A DNA stretch of 64,000 nucleotides from Buchnera aphidicola (Macrosiphoniella sanborni) (GCF_005080885.1 NZ_CP034864.1:535245-599244); one strand, 5' to 3'. Positions 30,816 to 39,946 are shown, numbered from the stretch's first letter. The notes: a model not told the origin generated them from the sequence alone. Numbers and translations: made by a program.

Positions 30816-31787
30816 ATGTATAAGAAAAAACATTTAAGTATTGGAATCATTATGGATTCTATTAAATCAATTAATATAAAAAAAGATTCAAGTTTCGCTA
30901 TGATGTTGGAAGCTCAAAAGAGAAATTATATTATACATTATATGCAAATGAATGATCTTTATTTATTAGAAGGCACACCATATGCAAGAACTCGTATAAT
31001 AAAATTAAAAAATAATATAGAAAAATGGTATGAATTTATTGCAGAAAAAAACATTTCTTTAAGTGAACTAGATGTTATCTTAATGCGAAAAGACCCACCA
31101 TTTAATATAGAATTTATTTATTCAACATATATTTTAGAACGTGCCGAAAAAATGGGTACACTTGTTATTAATAAACCTCAAAGTTTAAGAGATTGCAATG
31201 AAAAAATGTTTATATCATGGTTTCCTGAATTAACTACTAATACTTTAGTAACAAGAAATATTCATAAAATACGTCAATTTTGGGAAAAAAATCAAGATAT
31301 TATTATTAAGCCATTAGATAGTATGGGAGGAACTAATATTTTTCGTATTAAAAAAAATGATCCTAATTTTTCAGTGATTGCAGAAACAATGACTTCTTAC
31401 CAAACAAAATATTGTATGATTCAAAAATATTTACCAGAAATTAAATTTGGTGATAAAAGAATTTTAATAATTAACGGAAAAGCCATACCTTGGTGTTTAG
31501 CAAGACTTGCTAAAATTGGAGAAACTAGAGCTAATTTAGCAGCTGGTGGAACAGGAAAAGTACAAGCTCTCAGTAAAACTGATTGGAAAATAGCACATTA
31601 TTTATCTCCAATTTTAAAAGAAAAAGGTTTAATTTTTGTTGGTATAGATATAATAGGTGATAAACTTATCGAAATTAATGTTACAAGTCCAACCTGTATT
31701 CGTGAAATTGAATCTAAAAAAAATATTTCTATTACAAGCATATTATTTGATTATATAGAAAAAAAAATATTATATCAGAGATCATAA
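30816..31787 (+). CDS. gshB: Glutathione synthetase
   Basis: Joins gamma-glutamylcysteine and glycine using ATP. It has 323 residues (E. coli 316). ATP-grasp features: LRDCNEKMFISWFPEL, the ATP lysine and loop IIIKPLDSMGGTNIFRI, the metal and ATP segment GDKRILIINGKAIPWCLAR, GETRANLAAGGTG, and EINVTSPTCIRE. The 279-base upstream spacer shows only A/T repeats. ruvX follows with one base between them, as in E. coli minus yqgE. Confidence 0.96.
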   Translation: MYKKKHLSIGIIMDSIKSINIKKDSSFAMMLEAQKRNYIIHYMQMNDLYLLEGTPYARTRIIKLKNNIEKWYEFIAEKNISLSELDVILMRKDPPFNIEFIYSTYILERAEKMGTLVINKPQSLRDCNEKMFISWFPELTTNTLVTRNIHKIRQFWEKNQDIIIKPLDSMGGTNIFRIKKNDPNFSVIAETMTSYQTKYCMIQKYLPEIKFGDKRILIINGKAIPWCLARLAKIGETRANLAAGGTGKVQALSKTDWKIAHYLSPILKEKGLIFVGIDIIGDKLIEINVTSPTCIREIESKKNISITSILFDYIEKKILYQRS

Positions 31788-31788
31788 A

Positions 31789-32202
31789 ATGATAATACTT
31801 GCATTTGATTTTGGAATTAAAAAAATTGGAGTAGCTGTAGGAGAAAATATTACTAAAAGAGGGAGACCGTTAAAATTTTTACATGCTCAAAATGGACATC
31901 CTGATTGGAATTTAGTAAAATATTTAATACATTTTTGGAAACCTAAATTTATTATTGTAGGTTTGCCATTAAATATCAATGGCACTAAACAAACTATAAC
32001 AAAAAAATCTGAAGCATTTGCTCATATATTATATACTAAATTTAAGATTATTGTTAAAATGCATGATGAACGCTTGACAACTGTTGAAGCTAAATCAATT
32101 TTATTTAACAAAAGTGGTTTTAAATCATTAAAAAAAAGAGAAAGAATTCATTCTTATGCTGCTGTCATTATATTAGAAAGTTGGTTTAATGAATATGATT
32201 AA
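31789..32202 (+). CDS. ruvX: Putative pre-16S rRNA nuclease / Holliday junction resolvase-like protein RuvX (YqgF)
   Basis: A 137-residue RNase H-like protein (E. coli YqgF 138). It is implicated in maturing the 5' end of 16S rRNA. Acidic and core motifs: AFDFGIKKIGVAVG at the N-terminus (Asp of the active site), IVGLPLNINGTKQ, the HDERLTTVEA block, and the C-terminal HSYAAVIILESW. Encoded directly after gshB, probably in one transcript. Confidence 0.93.
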   Translation: MIILAFDFGIKKIGVAVGENITKRGRPLKFLHAQNGHPDWNLVKYLIHFWKPKFIIVGLPLNINGTKQTITKKSEAFAHILYTKFKIIVKMHDERLTTVEAKSILFNKSGFKSLKKRERIHSYAAVIILESWFNEYD

Positions 32203-32284
32203 TTAATAAATATTTTATAAACATTATTATACAAAAAAATAATATCAATAAAGTTTACTATAATTTCAAATAAAAATATATAAA

Positions 32285-32523
32285 AACACTCATCTCTTTC
32301 CAAGAAATCTGAACATCATAAAAATAAGTAAAAAAATTAACATGCTAATTGAACATCAATACCAGAAAAAATTAATCATTTTAAAGAAAACCATTTACAA
32401 TTACGTATTTTAAAAATAGAAAATTAAAGAAATATAAAAACATGAAATGATATTTTATTAATAAAATATCATCTATTAAAAATAAAAACATTTTTTAAAA
32501 CTGTTTTTGGTACTAAAAATTAA
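32285..32523 (+). pseudogene. yggS: Remnant of yggS (PLP homeostasis protein)
   Basis: In E. coli yggS follows yqgF. Two stretches in one reading frame match YggS. NHLQLRILKI (32389-32418) resembles PRLRLRGLMAI. Then N-D-I (32446-32454) through T-V-F-G-T-K-N to the stop at 32521 aligns residue for residue with DDM and TAIFGARD at the C-terminus. In-frame stops (32425, 32443) and a missing block of about 30 codons lie between. Upstream, NI and SK near 32312-32332 fit NISDENSK in another frame. YggS normally buffers pyridoxal phosphate; here it is dead. Confidence 0.75.
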
Positions 32524-32529
32524 TATCAC

Positions 32530-32680
32530 ATAATAGAATAAGAAAAAATTACTATTTTATTAAAAAAATTTAGACTTTTAGACATCTTATAACGCCTTAA
32601 TAAAAATCAAAACTATTCAAGAAGTAGAAATAAAAGCTATCTAAAACTAGAGAAAATAGTTTCTTTATTGTCCACAATGA
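32530..32680 (+). pseudogene. rdgB: Possible remnant of rdgB (dITP/XTP pyrophosphatase)
   Basis: In E. coli rdgB lies between yggS and hemW. Broken fragments agree in order: K-K-L-L-F (about 32543-32558) like the RdgB N-terminus, I-K-K-I with F-R-L-L-D-I-L next, and Q-E-V-E followed by A-I-(L)-K near 32617-32650 like SAEETGLTFIENAILKAR, needing a one-base frame correction. Stops and deletions are numerous. The matches are weaker than for yggS. Nothing recognisable was found in 32690-32912. Confidence 0.35.
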
Positions 32681-32912
32681 AAATTAAGAAAAATAATAGC
32701 TATTCCTAAAATAAAAGATAGAAATAAAGAGTATGTAATCATCAATAAAAACACAACGTTTTCCTGCTATAAATTCTTTATTATTAGACACTAATTTACC
32801 ATATTTAAGAATCATTATTTACTATTAGTGATATAATGAAAATCAGATACCATATTTTTTAAAATATGAATATTATTTTTCAAATTAATACTTAAAAGAT
32901 AAAAATATTATT

Positions 32913-34043
32913 ATGTTTGAATTTCCTCCTCTAAGTTTATATATTCATATTCCCTGGTGCTCAAAAAAATGTGGATACTGTGATTTCTATTCGTATGTCA
33001 GTCAGACTAGTATTCCTGAAGAAAAATATATTGAACACATTTTTAAAGATTTTGAAAAAGATTTGCTAATGATAAATAATAGAATAATTAATACGATTTT
33101 TATTGGTGGTGGAACACCTAGTTTATTAAAAAAAGACTCTATTCAAAAATTAATATTAGGTATAAAAAAAAGACACACCATTTTAAATAATGCAGAAATT
33201 AGTATAGAAGCAAATCCTAAAACATTAGAATATAAAAATTTTATTCATTATAAAAATGTTGGTATTAATCGTTTGTCATTAGGCATTCAAACATTCAATT
33301 CTTCTTTATTAAAGAATATAGAACGCACATACAAAAAAAAAGAAGCTCTAGATGCAATCATAGAAGCAAAAAAATATTATTCTAATTTAAACTTAGATTT
33401 AATGTATGGTTTACCTGATCAATTATTAGAAGATACATTAGAAGATTTAAAATTAGCTATTGAATATAATCCTTCTCATATCTCATGGTATCAATTTACT
33501 ATAGAACCAAACACTGTATTTTATAGAAAAAATATACATTTACCACATGAAGAATTAGTATTCCAGATGTTATTAGAAGGGGAAAAATTATTAAAAAAAT
33601 CAGGATATAAAAAATATGAAATATCTTCATATGCTAAGATCAATTATCAATGCAAACATAATCTTAATTATTGGAACTTTGGAGATTATATAGGAATAGG
33701 TTGTAGTGCTCATGGAAAAATTACTCAAAAAAATGGAACAATTATTAGAACTATTAAAAACAAAAATATGCATCATTTTTTAAATGGAAATTATCTTCAT
33801 TCAAAACATATAATTTCTAGAGAAGAAAAAATAATTGAATATTTTATGAATATGTTCAGGTTATATCAACCTGTTTTTAAAAAGCATTTTAGAAAGATGA
33901 CTTATATTAATGAAAATACTATAGTAGAAAAAATTAAAATAGCACAAAAAGAAGGTTTAATAATAAATTATCCAAATCATTGGTATGTTACAAAAAAAGG
34001 AAAATTTTTTTTAAATACATTACTAGAAATTTTTTTAAGTTAA
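32913..34043 (+). CDS. hemW: Heme chaperone / radical SAM protein HemW
   Basis: A HemN-like radical SAM protein that binds heme in other bacteria. It has 376 residues (E. coli 378). The [4Fe-4S] motif is C16-x3-C20-x2-C23 in IPWCSKKCGYCDF, which lacks the extra cysteine of true HemN. Conserved: FIGGGTPSLL, SLGIQTFNSSLL, LMYGLPDQ, SWYQFTIEPNT and NYWNFGDYIGIGCSAHGK. Its last nine bases overlap the end of convergent trmB. Confidence 0.95.
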   Translation: MFEFPPLSLYIHIPWCSKKCGYCDFYSYVSQTSIPEEKYIEHIFKDFEKDLLMINNRIINTIFIGGGTPSLLKKDSIQKLILGIKKRHTILNNAEISIEANPKTLEYKNFIHYKNVGINRLSLGIQTFNSSLLKNIERTYKKKEALDAIIEAKKYYSNLNLDLMYGLPDQLLEDTLEDLKLAIEYNPSHISWYQFTIEPNTVFYRKNIHLPHEELVFQMLLEGEKLLKKSGYKKYEISSYAKINYQCKHNLNYWNFGDYIGIGCSAHGKITQKNGTIIRTIKNKNMHHFLNGNYLHSKHIISREEKIIEYFMNMFRLYQPVFKKHFRKMTYINENTIVEKIKIAQKEGLIINYPNHWYVTKKGKFFLNTLLEIFLS

Positions 34044-34772
34044 ATCAGAAATATTATTTTTTAATTTAAACATTAAATCAAAAACACTATTGCCCTGAAT
34101 ACATGCTTTTATTTCAAATTTTGTCATTACACGAGATATAGGTCGGGGGATAAAATCATTTTTTTTAGATAAATTTTGATATTCATTAATATCTTTAATT
34201 TCATTTAATATATAACAAGCATATGATTTAGAATCAGTGGCAACATGTAATATACCATTAATTATTAATTTTTTTGCAATAATTTCTAAAAATTTTTTTT
34301 TTACAAGTCTTCTTTTATGATGACGTTTTTTGTTCCAAGGATCTGGAAAAAAAATTTGTACAATAGATAAAGTATTATCTGGAATCATATATTTCATAAC
34401 TTCTACCGCATCGTGATAAATAATTCTTAAATTTTTAACTTGATAAATATGTGCTAAATTTAAACAAGAACCGATTCCAGATTTATATACTTCAATTCCT
34501 AAAAAATTTTTTTTAGGAAAATTTATAGCATTTTGAATTAAAGTTTTTCCGCAACCAAAACCAATTTCTAATACAATTTGATAATTTGAATTAAATATAG
34601 ACGATAGATTTAATAATTGATCTTGAAAATTCACACCAATACAAGACCAATATTTTTGAATTGCATTTTTTTGTGAAGTAGTAAGACGCCTTTGACGAAA
34701 TATAAAACTATGAATTTGGCGTAAAAAAGTACCATCTTTTTTATATTTTGGTATAAAAATATTATTTCTCAT
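34035..34772 (-). CDS. trmB: tRNA (guanine-N7)-methyltransferase
   Basis: Makes m7G46 in tRNA variable loops using SAM. It has 245 residues (E. coli 239). The SAM-binding motif is LEIGFGCGKTLIQNA, followed by the acidic FLGIEVYKSGIGSCL. The catalytic and substrate block is IFFPDPWNKKRHHKRRLV. It is divergent from mutY, as in E. coli. Confidence 0.95.
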   Translation of the reverse strand: MRNNIFIPKYKKDGTFLRQIHSFIFRQRRLTTSQKNAIQKYWSCIGVNFQDQLLNLSSIFNSNYQIVLEIGFGCGKTLIQNAINFPKKNFLGIEVYKSGIGSCLNLAHIYQVKNLRIIYHDAVEVMKYMIPDNTLSIVQIFFPDPWNKKRHHKRRLVKKKFLEIIAKKLIINGILHVATDSKSYACYILNEIKDINEYQNLSKKNDFIPRPISRVMTKFEIKACIQGNSVFDLMFKLKNNISDLT

Positions 34773-34892
34773 ATTTTTTCATAAATCTTAATAAATTAAT
34801 AAAAAATTTCTAATTATGATTTTTTAAGAATATCATAATATTAATATTATTAAAATATACTAAAAAATTTTTATCACATGGTTTATATAATA

Positions 34893-35966
34893 ATGACAAC
34901 ATATTTTTTTTCACAATTAATAATAAATTGGTACCATAAATATGGCAGAAAAGATTTACCTTGGCAAAAAAATAAAACATTATATACAGTTTGGATATCT
35001 GAAATAATGTTACAACAGACTACGGTAAAATATGTCATTCCATATTTTAAAAGATTTATATTACATTTTCCAAATATACGTTCTCTTGATAAAAGTAAAT
35101 TAGATGACGTTTTATATTTATGGAGTGGTCTTGGTTATTATAATAGAGCAAAAAATATTTATAAATCAGTGAAAATTATACGAGAAAAATACAATGGAAA
35201 ATTTCCTGATCAATTTTTAAATGTCATAAAATTACCGGGAATTGGAAGATCTACAGCAGGAGCTATTTTATCTTTATCATTAAATTTTTTTTATCCTATA
35301 TTAGATGGTAATGTTAAAAGAATTTTAATTCGTTACTATGGTATTATGAGTACAGTTCAAGATAAGAAAATAGAAAAAAAATTATGGAAAATTATTGAAT
35401 CAATTACTCCAATATATAATACTGCTCAATTTAATCAAGGTATGATGGATTTGGGTGCATCTATTTGCACACGTATTAATCCTAAATGTCAATATTGTCC
35501 ATTAAATAAAAAATGTATTGCACAAATACAAAAAGCATGGGATAAATACCCCTTAAAAAATAAAAAGAAAATCTATCCTAATAAGTTATTTTGGTTCGTC
35601 GTAATTAAATATAAATATAATTTTTGGCTACAAAAAAATACTCAAAAAAATATTTGGAACAATCTTTTTTGTTTTCCACAATTTAATAATGAAAAAAAAG
35701 CTTTAAATTGGCTTCAAGAAAAAAAAATAAATATTAATACATATCAAAAAATGATATCATTTTCTCATAAATTTAGTCATTTAATTTTACATATTCAACC
35801 AATTATTATCGAATTAACTCATATTTCACAATTACATGAAGAAAATCAAAAAAATATTTGGTATAATTTAAAAAACCCGCAACATATAGGAATACCTAAA
35901 CCAGTACAAAGAATATTTGAAATATTTAAAAAAGATATTTTTAAAACAAGGATTATAAAATTATGA
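34893..35966 (+). CDS. mutY: Adenine DNA glycosylase
   Basis: Removes adenine mispaired with 8-oxoguanine. It has 357 residues (E. coli 350). The catalytic Glu lies in [19 protein letters not shown]. The HhH motif is [16 protein letters not shown], with the catalytic Asp in ILDGNVKR. The [4Fe-4S] cysteines are C-x6-C-x2-C-x5-C in [23 protein letters not shown]-like C-terminal domain follows. I prefer the inner ATG at 34893; an outer ATG at 34878 would add five residues. It overlaps yggX by four bases. Confidence 0.95.
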   Translation: MTTYFFSQLIINWYHKYGRKDLPWQKNKTLYTVWISEIMLQQTTVKYVIPYFKRFILHFPNIRSLDKSKLDDVLYLWSGLGYYNRAKNIYKSVKIIREKYNGKFPDQFLNVIKLPGIGRSTAGAILSLSLNFFYPILDGNVKRILIRYYGIMSTVQDKKIEKKLWKIIESITPIYNTAQFNQGMMDLGASICTRINPKCQYCPLNKKCIAQIQKAWDKYPLKNKKKIYPNKLFWFVVIKYKYNFWLQKNTQKNIWNNLFCFPQFNNEKKALNWLQEKKININTYQKMISFSHKFSHLILHIQPIIIELTHISQLHEENQKNIWYNLKNPQHIGIPKPVQRIFEIFKKDIFKTRIIKL

Positions 35967-36196
35967 ATAGAATTATTTTTTGTACATTTTTAAAAAAAAA
36001 ATCTGAAGGACAAGATTTTCAATGTTATCCTGGTAAATTAGGAGAAAAAATATATAATCACATTTCAAAAGCAGCATGGGAACAATGGATTAAAAAACAA
36101 ACAGTTTTAATTAATGAAAATAAATTAAATATGTTTAACTATAAAGATCGTCAAATTATTGAACATCATATGAAATTATTTTTATTTAAAAAATAA
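35963..36196 (+). CDS. yggX: Fe(II)-trafficking / oxidative-damage protection protein YggX
   Basis: A small cytosolic protein that protects Fe-S enzymes in enterics. It has 77 residues (E. coli 91). It matches from [18 protein letters not shown] to KLFLF and then stops, so the C-terminal 14 residues are missing. The conserved Cys7 and the [19 protein letters not shown] block are intact. Its ATG overlaps the mutY stop (ATGA), so the two are translationally coupled. Confidence 0.93.
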   Translation: MNRIIFCTFLKKKSEGQDFQCYPGKLGEKIYNHISKAAWEQWIKKQTVLINENKLNMFNYKDRQIIEHHMKLFLFKK

Positions 36197-36282
36197 AATA
36201 ATTTTATAAATTCTAAATTATTTTTTAACACTTAATATTATATTATTAATTAAAAAAAATCTTATAAAAAAAAACTCTTATA

Positions 36283-37074
36283 GTGCTTATATTTGATTCC
36301 GGTGTTGGTGGATTATCTGTATTAAAAACTATTAAAAAAATTTTACCGAATATTCATTATATTTATGTATTAGATAATGAAGTATTTCCGTATGGAAATA
36401 AAACAGAATGTTTTATAGTGCATAGAACTATAAAAATTATTCAAATTATTAAAAAATATTATCCTATTAATATAGTAGTTATTGCGTGTAATACAGCTAG
36501 CACTATAGCTTTATCTATTTTAAAAAAAAAATTTAATTTTCCTATTATTGGAATACTTCCTGCTATAAAAAATGCTGAAAAAATAACAAAAAATAAAATT
36601 ATTGGTTTGATAGCCACACAAGCAACAATCAATTCAATTTATACCAAAAAATTAATACATGAGACATCTTCTTTCAATACTATTAAAATTATTAGTACAA
36701 ATCAACTAGCATCAATATCTGAAAAAAAAGTTAGAGGAATGATATTTTCAAAAAAATATTTAAAAAATATTTTTACACCTTGGATAAATTTAAATATTAA
36801 ACCTGATACAATTATATTAGGATGTACTCATTTTTCATTTTTAAAAAAAGAAATTCAAGATACTATATATCATAAAAAATCATTAATTAATTTTGTTGAT
36901 TCTAGTGAAACTATTGCATTATCCATTCAAAGTTATTTTGATAAATTTAATATTCATCAAATTATTAAAGAAAATATTTTTTTATATTCAAAAAATGATT
37001 ATTTTTTACAACGTTTATTATTTTTTTTAAAAAAATACCAATTTAAAAAAATCAAATATATTAATTTAAATTAA
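36283..37074 (+). CDS. murI: Glutamate racemase
   Basis: Makes D-glutamate for peptidoglycan. It has 263 residues (E. coli 285). Both catalytic cysteines are present: IACNTASTIAL and ILGCTHFSFL. The substrate motif FDSGVGGLSV is at residues 4-13. No ATG is available: the in-frame sequence upstream reads K-K-T-L-I-V and hits a stop at 36265. The first usable start is GTG at 36283, with no ribosome site and a nine-A run just upstream. The end overlaps convergent sbcB by 14 bases. Confidence 0.92.
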   Translation: MLIFDSGVGGLSVLKTIKKILPNIHYIYVLDNEVFPYGNKTECFIVHRTIKIIQIIKKYYPINIVVIACNTASTIALSILKKKFNFPIIGILPAIKNAEKITKNKIIGLIATQATINSIYTKKLIHETSSFNTIKIISTNQLASISEKKVRGMIFSKKYLKNIFTPWINLNIKPDTIILGCTHFSFLKKEIQDTIYHKKSLINFVDSSETIALSIQSYFDKFNIHQIIKENIFLYSKNDYFLQRLLFFLKKYQFKKIKYINLN

Positions 37075-38506
37075 TACTATTAATTAAAATATTTTTATTT
37101 TTTTGAAAAGCATAATTTAATAATTTTTTTAATAAGATTACTTTCTTAAAATCATTATTATTTTTTTTTAATAATATTAAAATTTGGTTATTATATTTTT
37201 TAAAAAAAATTGGATTAAAAATTTCCATGCAATATTTTAGCCATATTTTTTTTTCATTTTTATCTAATGTATAAAAAAAGTTACGAGCGCGATAACGAAA
37301 TAATAACGTTTTTAAACGCATATCATAAAAACTATAATTAGTATTTTTTAAAAGTATTGGTAGAGTATTTCGAATAGATTTGATGATCTTTTTATCATGT
37401 AAATTAAAAAAAGAATCATATATTTTTAGATCAACATTTGACGATTGATTGATGTCAGGTTCTTTAAAAAATATATTTTCAATATGTATAATTAAAAAAT
37501 AATTTTTTTTTATTAAATTAATATTTTTCTTACATAAAGACAAATTAAAATTTAATCGATTATAATCATCTTTATTAATTACTGTCATTGGTGCTAAAAT
37601 AGGACAACGATTCAAATGTAATAACACTATTCCAAAATTAGAAAAATCTTTTATAGAAAGATTATCATTTAAAGATATTCTTTTAAACAAATTAATTAAT
37701 ATTTCAAAATCTTTTAATAAATCTATAGCAATTAATACATTGTTATTTTTTTTTAAATACATTATTGGCAGCACAATACTAGCATTATGACGCATCGCTG
37801 TAAAATAACTAGAAATATATATCATCGGGGTAAATTTTTTTATATTAATTAATTTTTGTAACTCATTTTTCTTTCTTATATTAAAGAAAAAATTAAATAA
37901 TTTAGGTTCTTTTTTTTGGATAATTTTTGCAATTTCAATAGTTGCATACACATCCGAAACAGCATCGTGTGCATTTTTATGTAAAATGTTATTTTCTTTT
38001 GTTATATCTGAGAGTTTAAAACTAGTAAATCCTAATTTATTTTTAGGCCATTTTATACTATTAGGCCTAAACACATAACATGCTCGTAATATATTTAATA
38101 AATCCCAACGAGAGTTACCATTCTTCCAACTCCATTCATAAGAATCAAAAAAATTTCTATAAAATATATTTCGTGTAATTTCATCATCAAATTGAATATT
38201 ATTATAACCAACAATACAAGTATTAGGATATATTAAAATATCATGTACTTTTTTAGAAAAATTATATTCATTAGTTCCGTTTTTATGTGTATATTGAGGA
38301 GTGATATGAGTAATTAGAACAGAATTTGGATCAGGTAAATAATCATCTGGTGGAATACAATAAAAATATTGCGGATCATCCACTATATTAAATTGCATAT
38401 CAGTTCTAATACATGCAAATTGAGCTGGCTTATCTAAAGATGTATGTTTTCCAAATGTTTCATAATCATAAAACAAATAAGTAGATATATTATTTTTAAA
38501 TAGCAT
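37061..38506 (-). CDS. sbcB: Exodeoxyribonuclease I
   Basis: A 3'-5' ssDNA exonuclease interacting with SSB. It has 481 residues (E. coli 475). DEDDh exonuclease motifs: FYDYETFGKHTSLDKPAQF (Exo I), ILIYPNTCIVGYNNIQFDDE with RNIFYRNFFD (Exo II), and NAHDAVSDVYATIEIA (Exo III). The C-terminal helical domain retains FRYRARNFFYTLD. Its SSB partner is encoded in this window with an intact IPF tip. Divergent from tmaR. Confidence 0.95.
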   Translation of the reverse strand: MLFKNNISTYLFYDYETFGKHTSLDKPAQFACIRTDMQFNIVDDPQYFYCIPPDDYLPDPNSVLITHITPQYTHKNGTNEYNFSKKVHDILIYPNTCIVGYNNIQFDDEITRNIFYRNFFDSYEWSWKNGNSRWDLLNILRACYVFRPNSIKWPKNKLGFTSFKLSDITKENNILHKNAHDAVSDVYATIEIAKIIQKKEPKLFNFFFNIRKKNELQKLINIKKFTPMIYISSYFTAMRHNASIVLPIMYLKKNNNVLIAIDLLKDFEILINLFKRISLNDNLSIKDFSNFGIVLLHLNRCPILAPMTVINKDDYNRLNFNLSLCKKNINLIKKNYFLIIHIENIFFKEPDINQSSNVDLKIYDSFFNLHDKKIIKSIRNTLPILLKNTNYSFYDMRLKTLLFRYRARNFFYTLDKNEKKIWLKYCMEIFNPIFFKKYNNQILILLKKNNNDFKKVILLKKLLNYAFQKNKNILINSINLN

Positions 38507-38560
38507 AATTGTAAATTTTAATAAAATAATTAACTATCAATATAAAAAAGGTTTATAAAA

Positions 38561-38869
38561 ATGTCTGAAATAAAGCAATCATTTAAGAATGTATTAGAAT
38601 TTGTGCATAAATCTAGAAGAAAAAATAAAATTAAAAGAGAAATTTGTGATATTGAAAAAAAAATAAGAGATAATAAAAAAAGAATATTACTTTTAGATAA
38701 TCTAAATCAGTATATTAGTAGAGATATGAGTTATGAAGAAATTAAAAAAATAATTTTTATGATGAAAAATGATTATGAAGATCGAGTAGATGATTATATT
38801 GTAAAAAGTGCAGAATTATATAAAGAAAAAAAAAGTTTATCACAAGAGTTAAAATTAATGATCAAGTAA
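38561..38869 (+). CDS. tmaR: PTS regulator TmaR (YeeX)
   Basis: In E. coli TmaR binds enzyme I of the sugar phosphotransferase system, recruits it to the pole and limits its activity. This 102-residue protein (E. coli 109) aligns throughout with Yee[37 protein letters not shown] and [20 protein letters not shown]. It is largely helical, likely a coiled coil. The ribosome site is AAGG. In E. coli it is also close to sbcB. The end abuts tRNA-Asn on the other strand. Confidence 0.93.
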   Translation: MSEIKQSFKNVLEFVHKSRRKNKIKREICDIEKKIRDNKKRILLLDNLNQYISRDMSYEEIKKIIFMMKNDYEDRVDDYIVKSAELYKEKKSLSQELKLMIK

Positions 38870-38873
38870 TTTT

Positions 38874-38946
38874 CTCCTCCGACTGGATTCGAACCAGTGA
38901 CATACGGATTAACAGTCCGCCGTTCTACCAACTGAACTACAGAGGA
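38874..38946 (-). tRNA. tRNA-Asn(GTT)
   Basis: A 73-base tRNA. On the minus strand it reads TCCTCTGTAGTTCAG at the 5' side, the anticodon loop is ACTGTTAAT (GTT), and the T arm is CTGGTTCGAATCCAG. The acceptor ends GGAGGA plus discriminator G. It is close to E. coli asnT. CCA is not encoded. Its 3' end lies four bases from the tmaR stop codon. Confidence 0.97.
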
Positions 38947-39087
38947 ATATGAATATATATATCAAAAATTTTTATATCTGTCAAATGTATATATAAAAAA
39001 AACATCAAAAAAAAAAATATATAAAATATTTAAAAGATTTCTAGATTATTATAAAAAATTGCTCTATAGTAAGAATAGTAAAAATTT

Positions 39088-39160
39088 GGCCCTTTAGCTC
39101 AGTGGTAAGAGCAGGCGACTCATAATCGCTTGGTCGCTGGTTCAAATCCAGCAAGGGCCA
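39088..39160 (+). tRNA. tRNA-Ile2 (CAT anticodon, lysidine type)
   Basis: A 73-base tRNA with anticodon CAT in ACTCATAAT. Its body (acceptor GGCCCTT / AAGGGCC, GGCGACT anticodon arm, GCTGGTTCAAATCCAGC T arm) matches E. coli ileX rather than either methionine tRNA. After TilS changes C34 to lysidine it reads AUA, a very common codon in this AT-rich genome. CCA is not encoded. Confidence 0.92.
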
Positions 39161-39282
39161 TAAAAAACTAACTTCTTCTAAAATTTTTTATCTAAACATC
39201 ATACTAATTTTAATATCAATTCAAATGATTAATTTTCAAAATTCTATTCTAAATTTTTACGATTAATTAGGATCTAATTTTT

Positions 39283-39924
39283 ATGAACTGGAAAAAAGAA
39301 TTTATTGATTATTCTTTTAAAAAAAAAGCATTAAAATTTGGAAGATTTAAATTAAAATCAGGACGAACTAGTCCTTATTTTTTTAATTCGGGATTGTTAT
39401 CCACAGGAAAAGATATTATAAAAATTGGTTTATTTTATGCACATTCTATTATAAAATCAAAAATAAAATTTGATATATTATTCGGTCCTGCATATAAAGG
39501 CATTCCTATAGTTGCAGCAACTACAATAGCATTAAAAAATCACTATAACTTAAATGTTTCATATGCTTTTAATCGTAAAGAGAAAAAAAAATATGGAGAG
39601 AAAGGAGGTTTAATTGGAACAGAAATATATCAAAAAAGAGTTATTATTTTAGACGACGTAATTACATCGGGCACTGCAATACATCATTCTATTAAAATTA
39701 TAGAAGAACAAGAAGCAAAAATTTCTTCTATTTTTGTTCTTTTAGATAGACAAGAAAAAGGACAAAGAAATTTATCTACAATTAATCATATTTCAAAAAA
39801 TAATAGTTATAATATTATATCTATAATAACAATTGAAGATTTGATTTCTTATTTAATAGAAGATCCAAAATTAAATAAACATATTCCTGATTTAATAAAA
39901 TATCGTAAAAAATATGGAATATAA
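39283..39924 (+). CDS. pyrE: Orotate phosphoribosyltransferase
   Basis: Makes OMP from orotate and PRPP in pyrimidine synthesis. It has 213 residues, as in E. coli. Motifs: RFKLKSGRTSPYFFNSGL, LFGPAYKGIPIVAAT, the YAFNRKEKKKYGEKGGLIG flexible loop, and the PRPP site VIILDDVITSGTAI. It is convergent with dut, as in E. coli, with slmA lost from between them. Confidence 0.97.
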   Translation: MNWKKEFIDYSFKKKALKFGRFKLKSGRTSPYFFNSGLLSTGKDIIKIGLFYAHSIIKSKIKFDILFGPAYKGIPIVAATTIALKNHYNLNVSYAFNRKEKKKYGEKGGLIGTEIYQKRVIILDDVITSGTAIHHSIKIIEEQEAKISSIFVLLDRQEKGQRNLSTINHISKNNSYNIISIITIEDLISYLIEDPKLNKHIPDLIKYRKKYGI

Positions 39925-39946
39925 AATACTATCTTATTAATCTTTA

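Noticed and set aside
32705-32815. Minus-strand frame starting MILKYGKLVSNNKEF before hemW
   Set aside because: Only about 36 codons, on the strand opposite to the surviving genes, with no family match. Probably chance.
39088-39160. CAT-anticodon tRNA read as methionine tRNA
   Set aside because: The body sequence and GGCGACT anticodon arm match ileX-type tRNA-Ile2, not initiator or elongator tRNA-Met.
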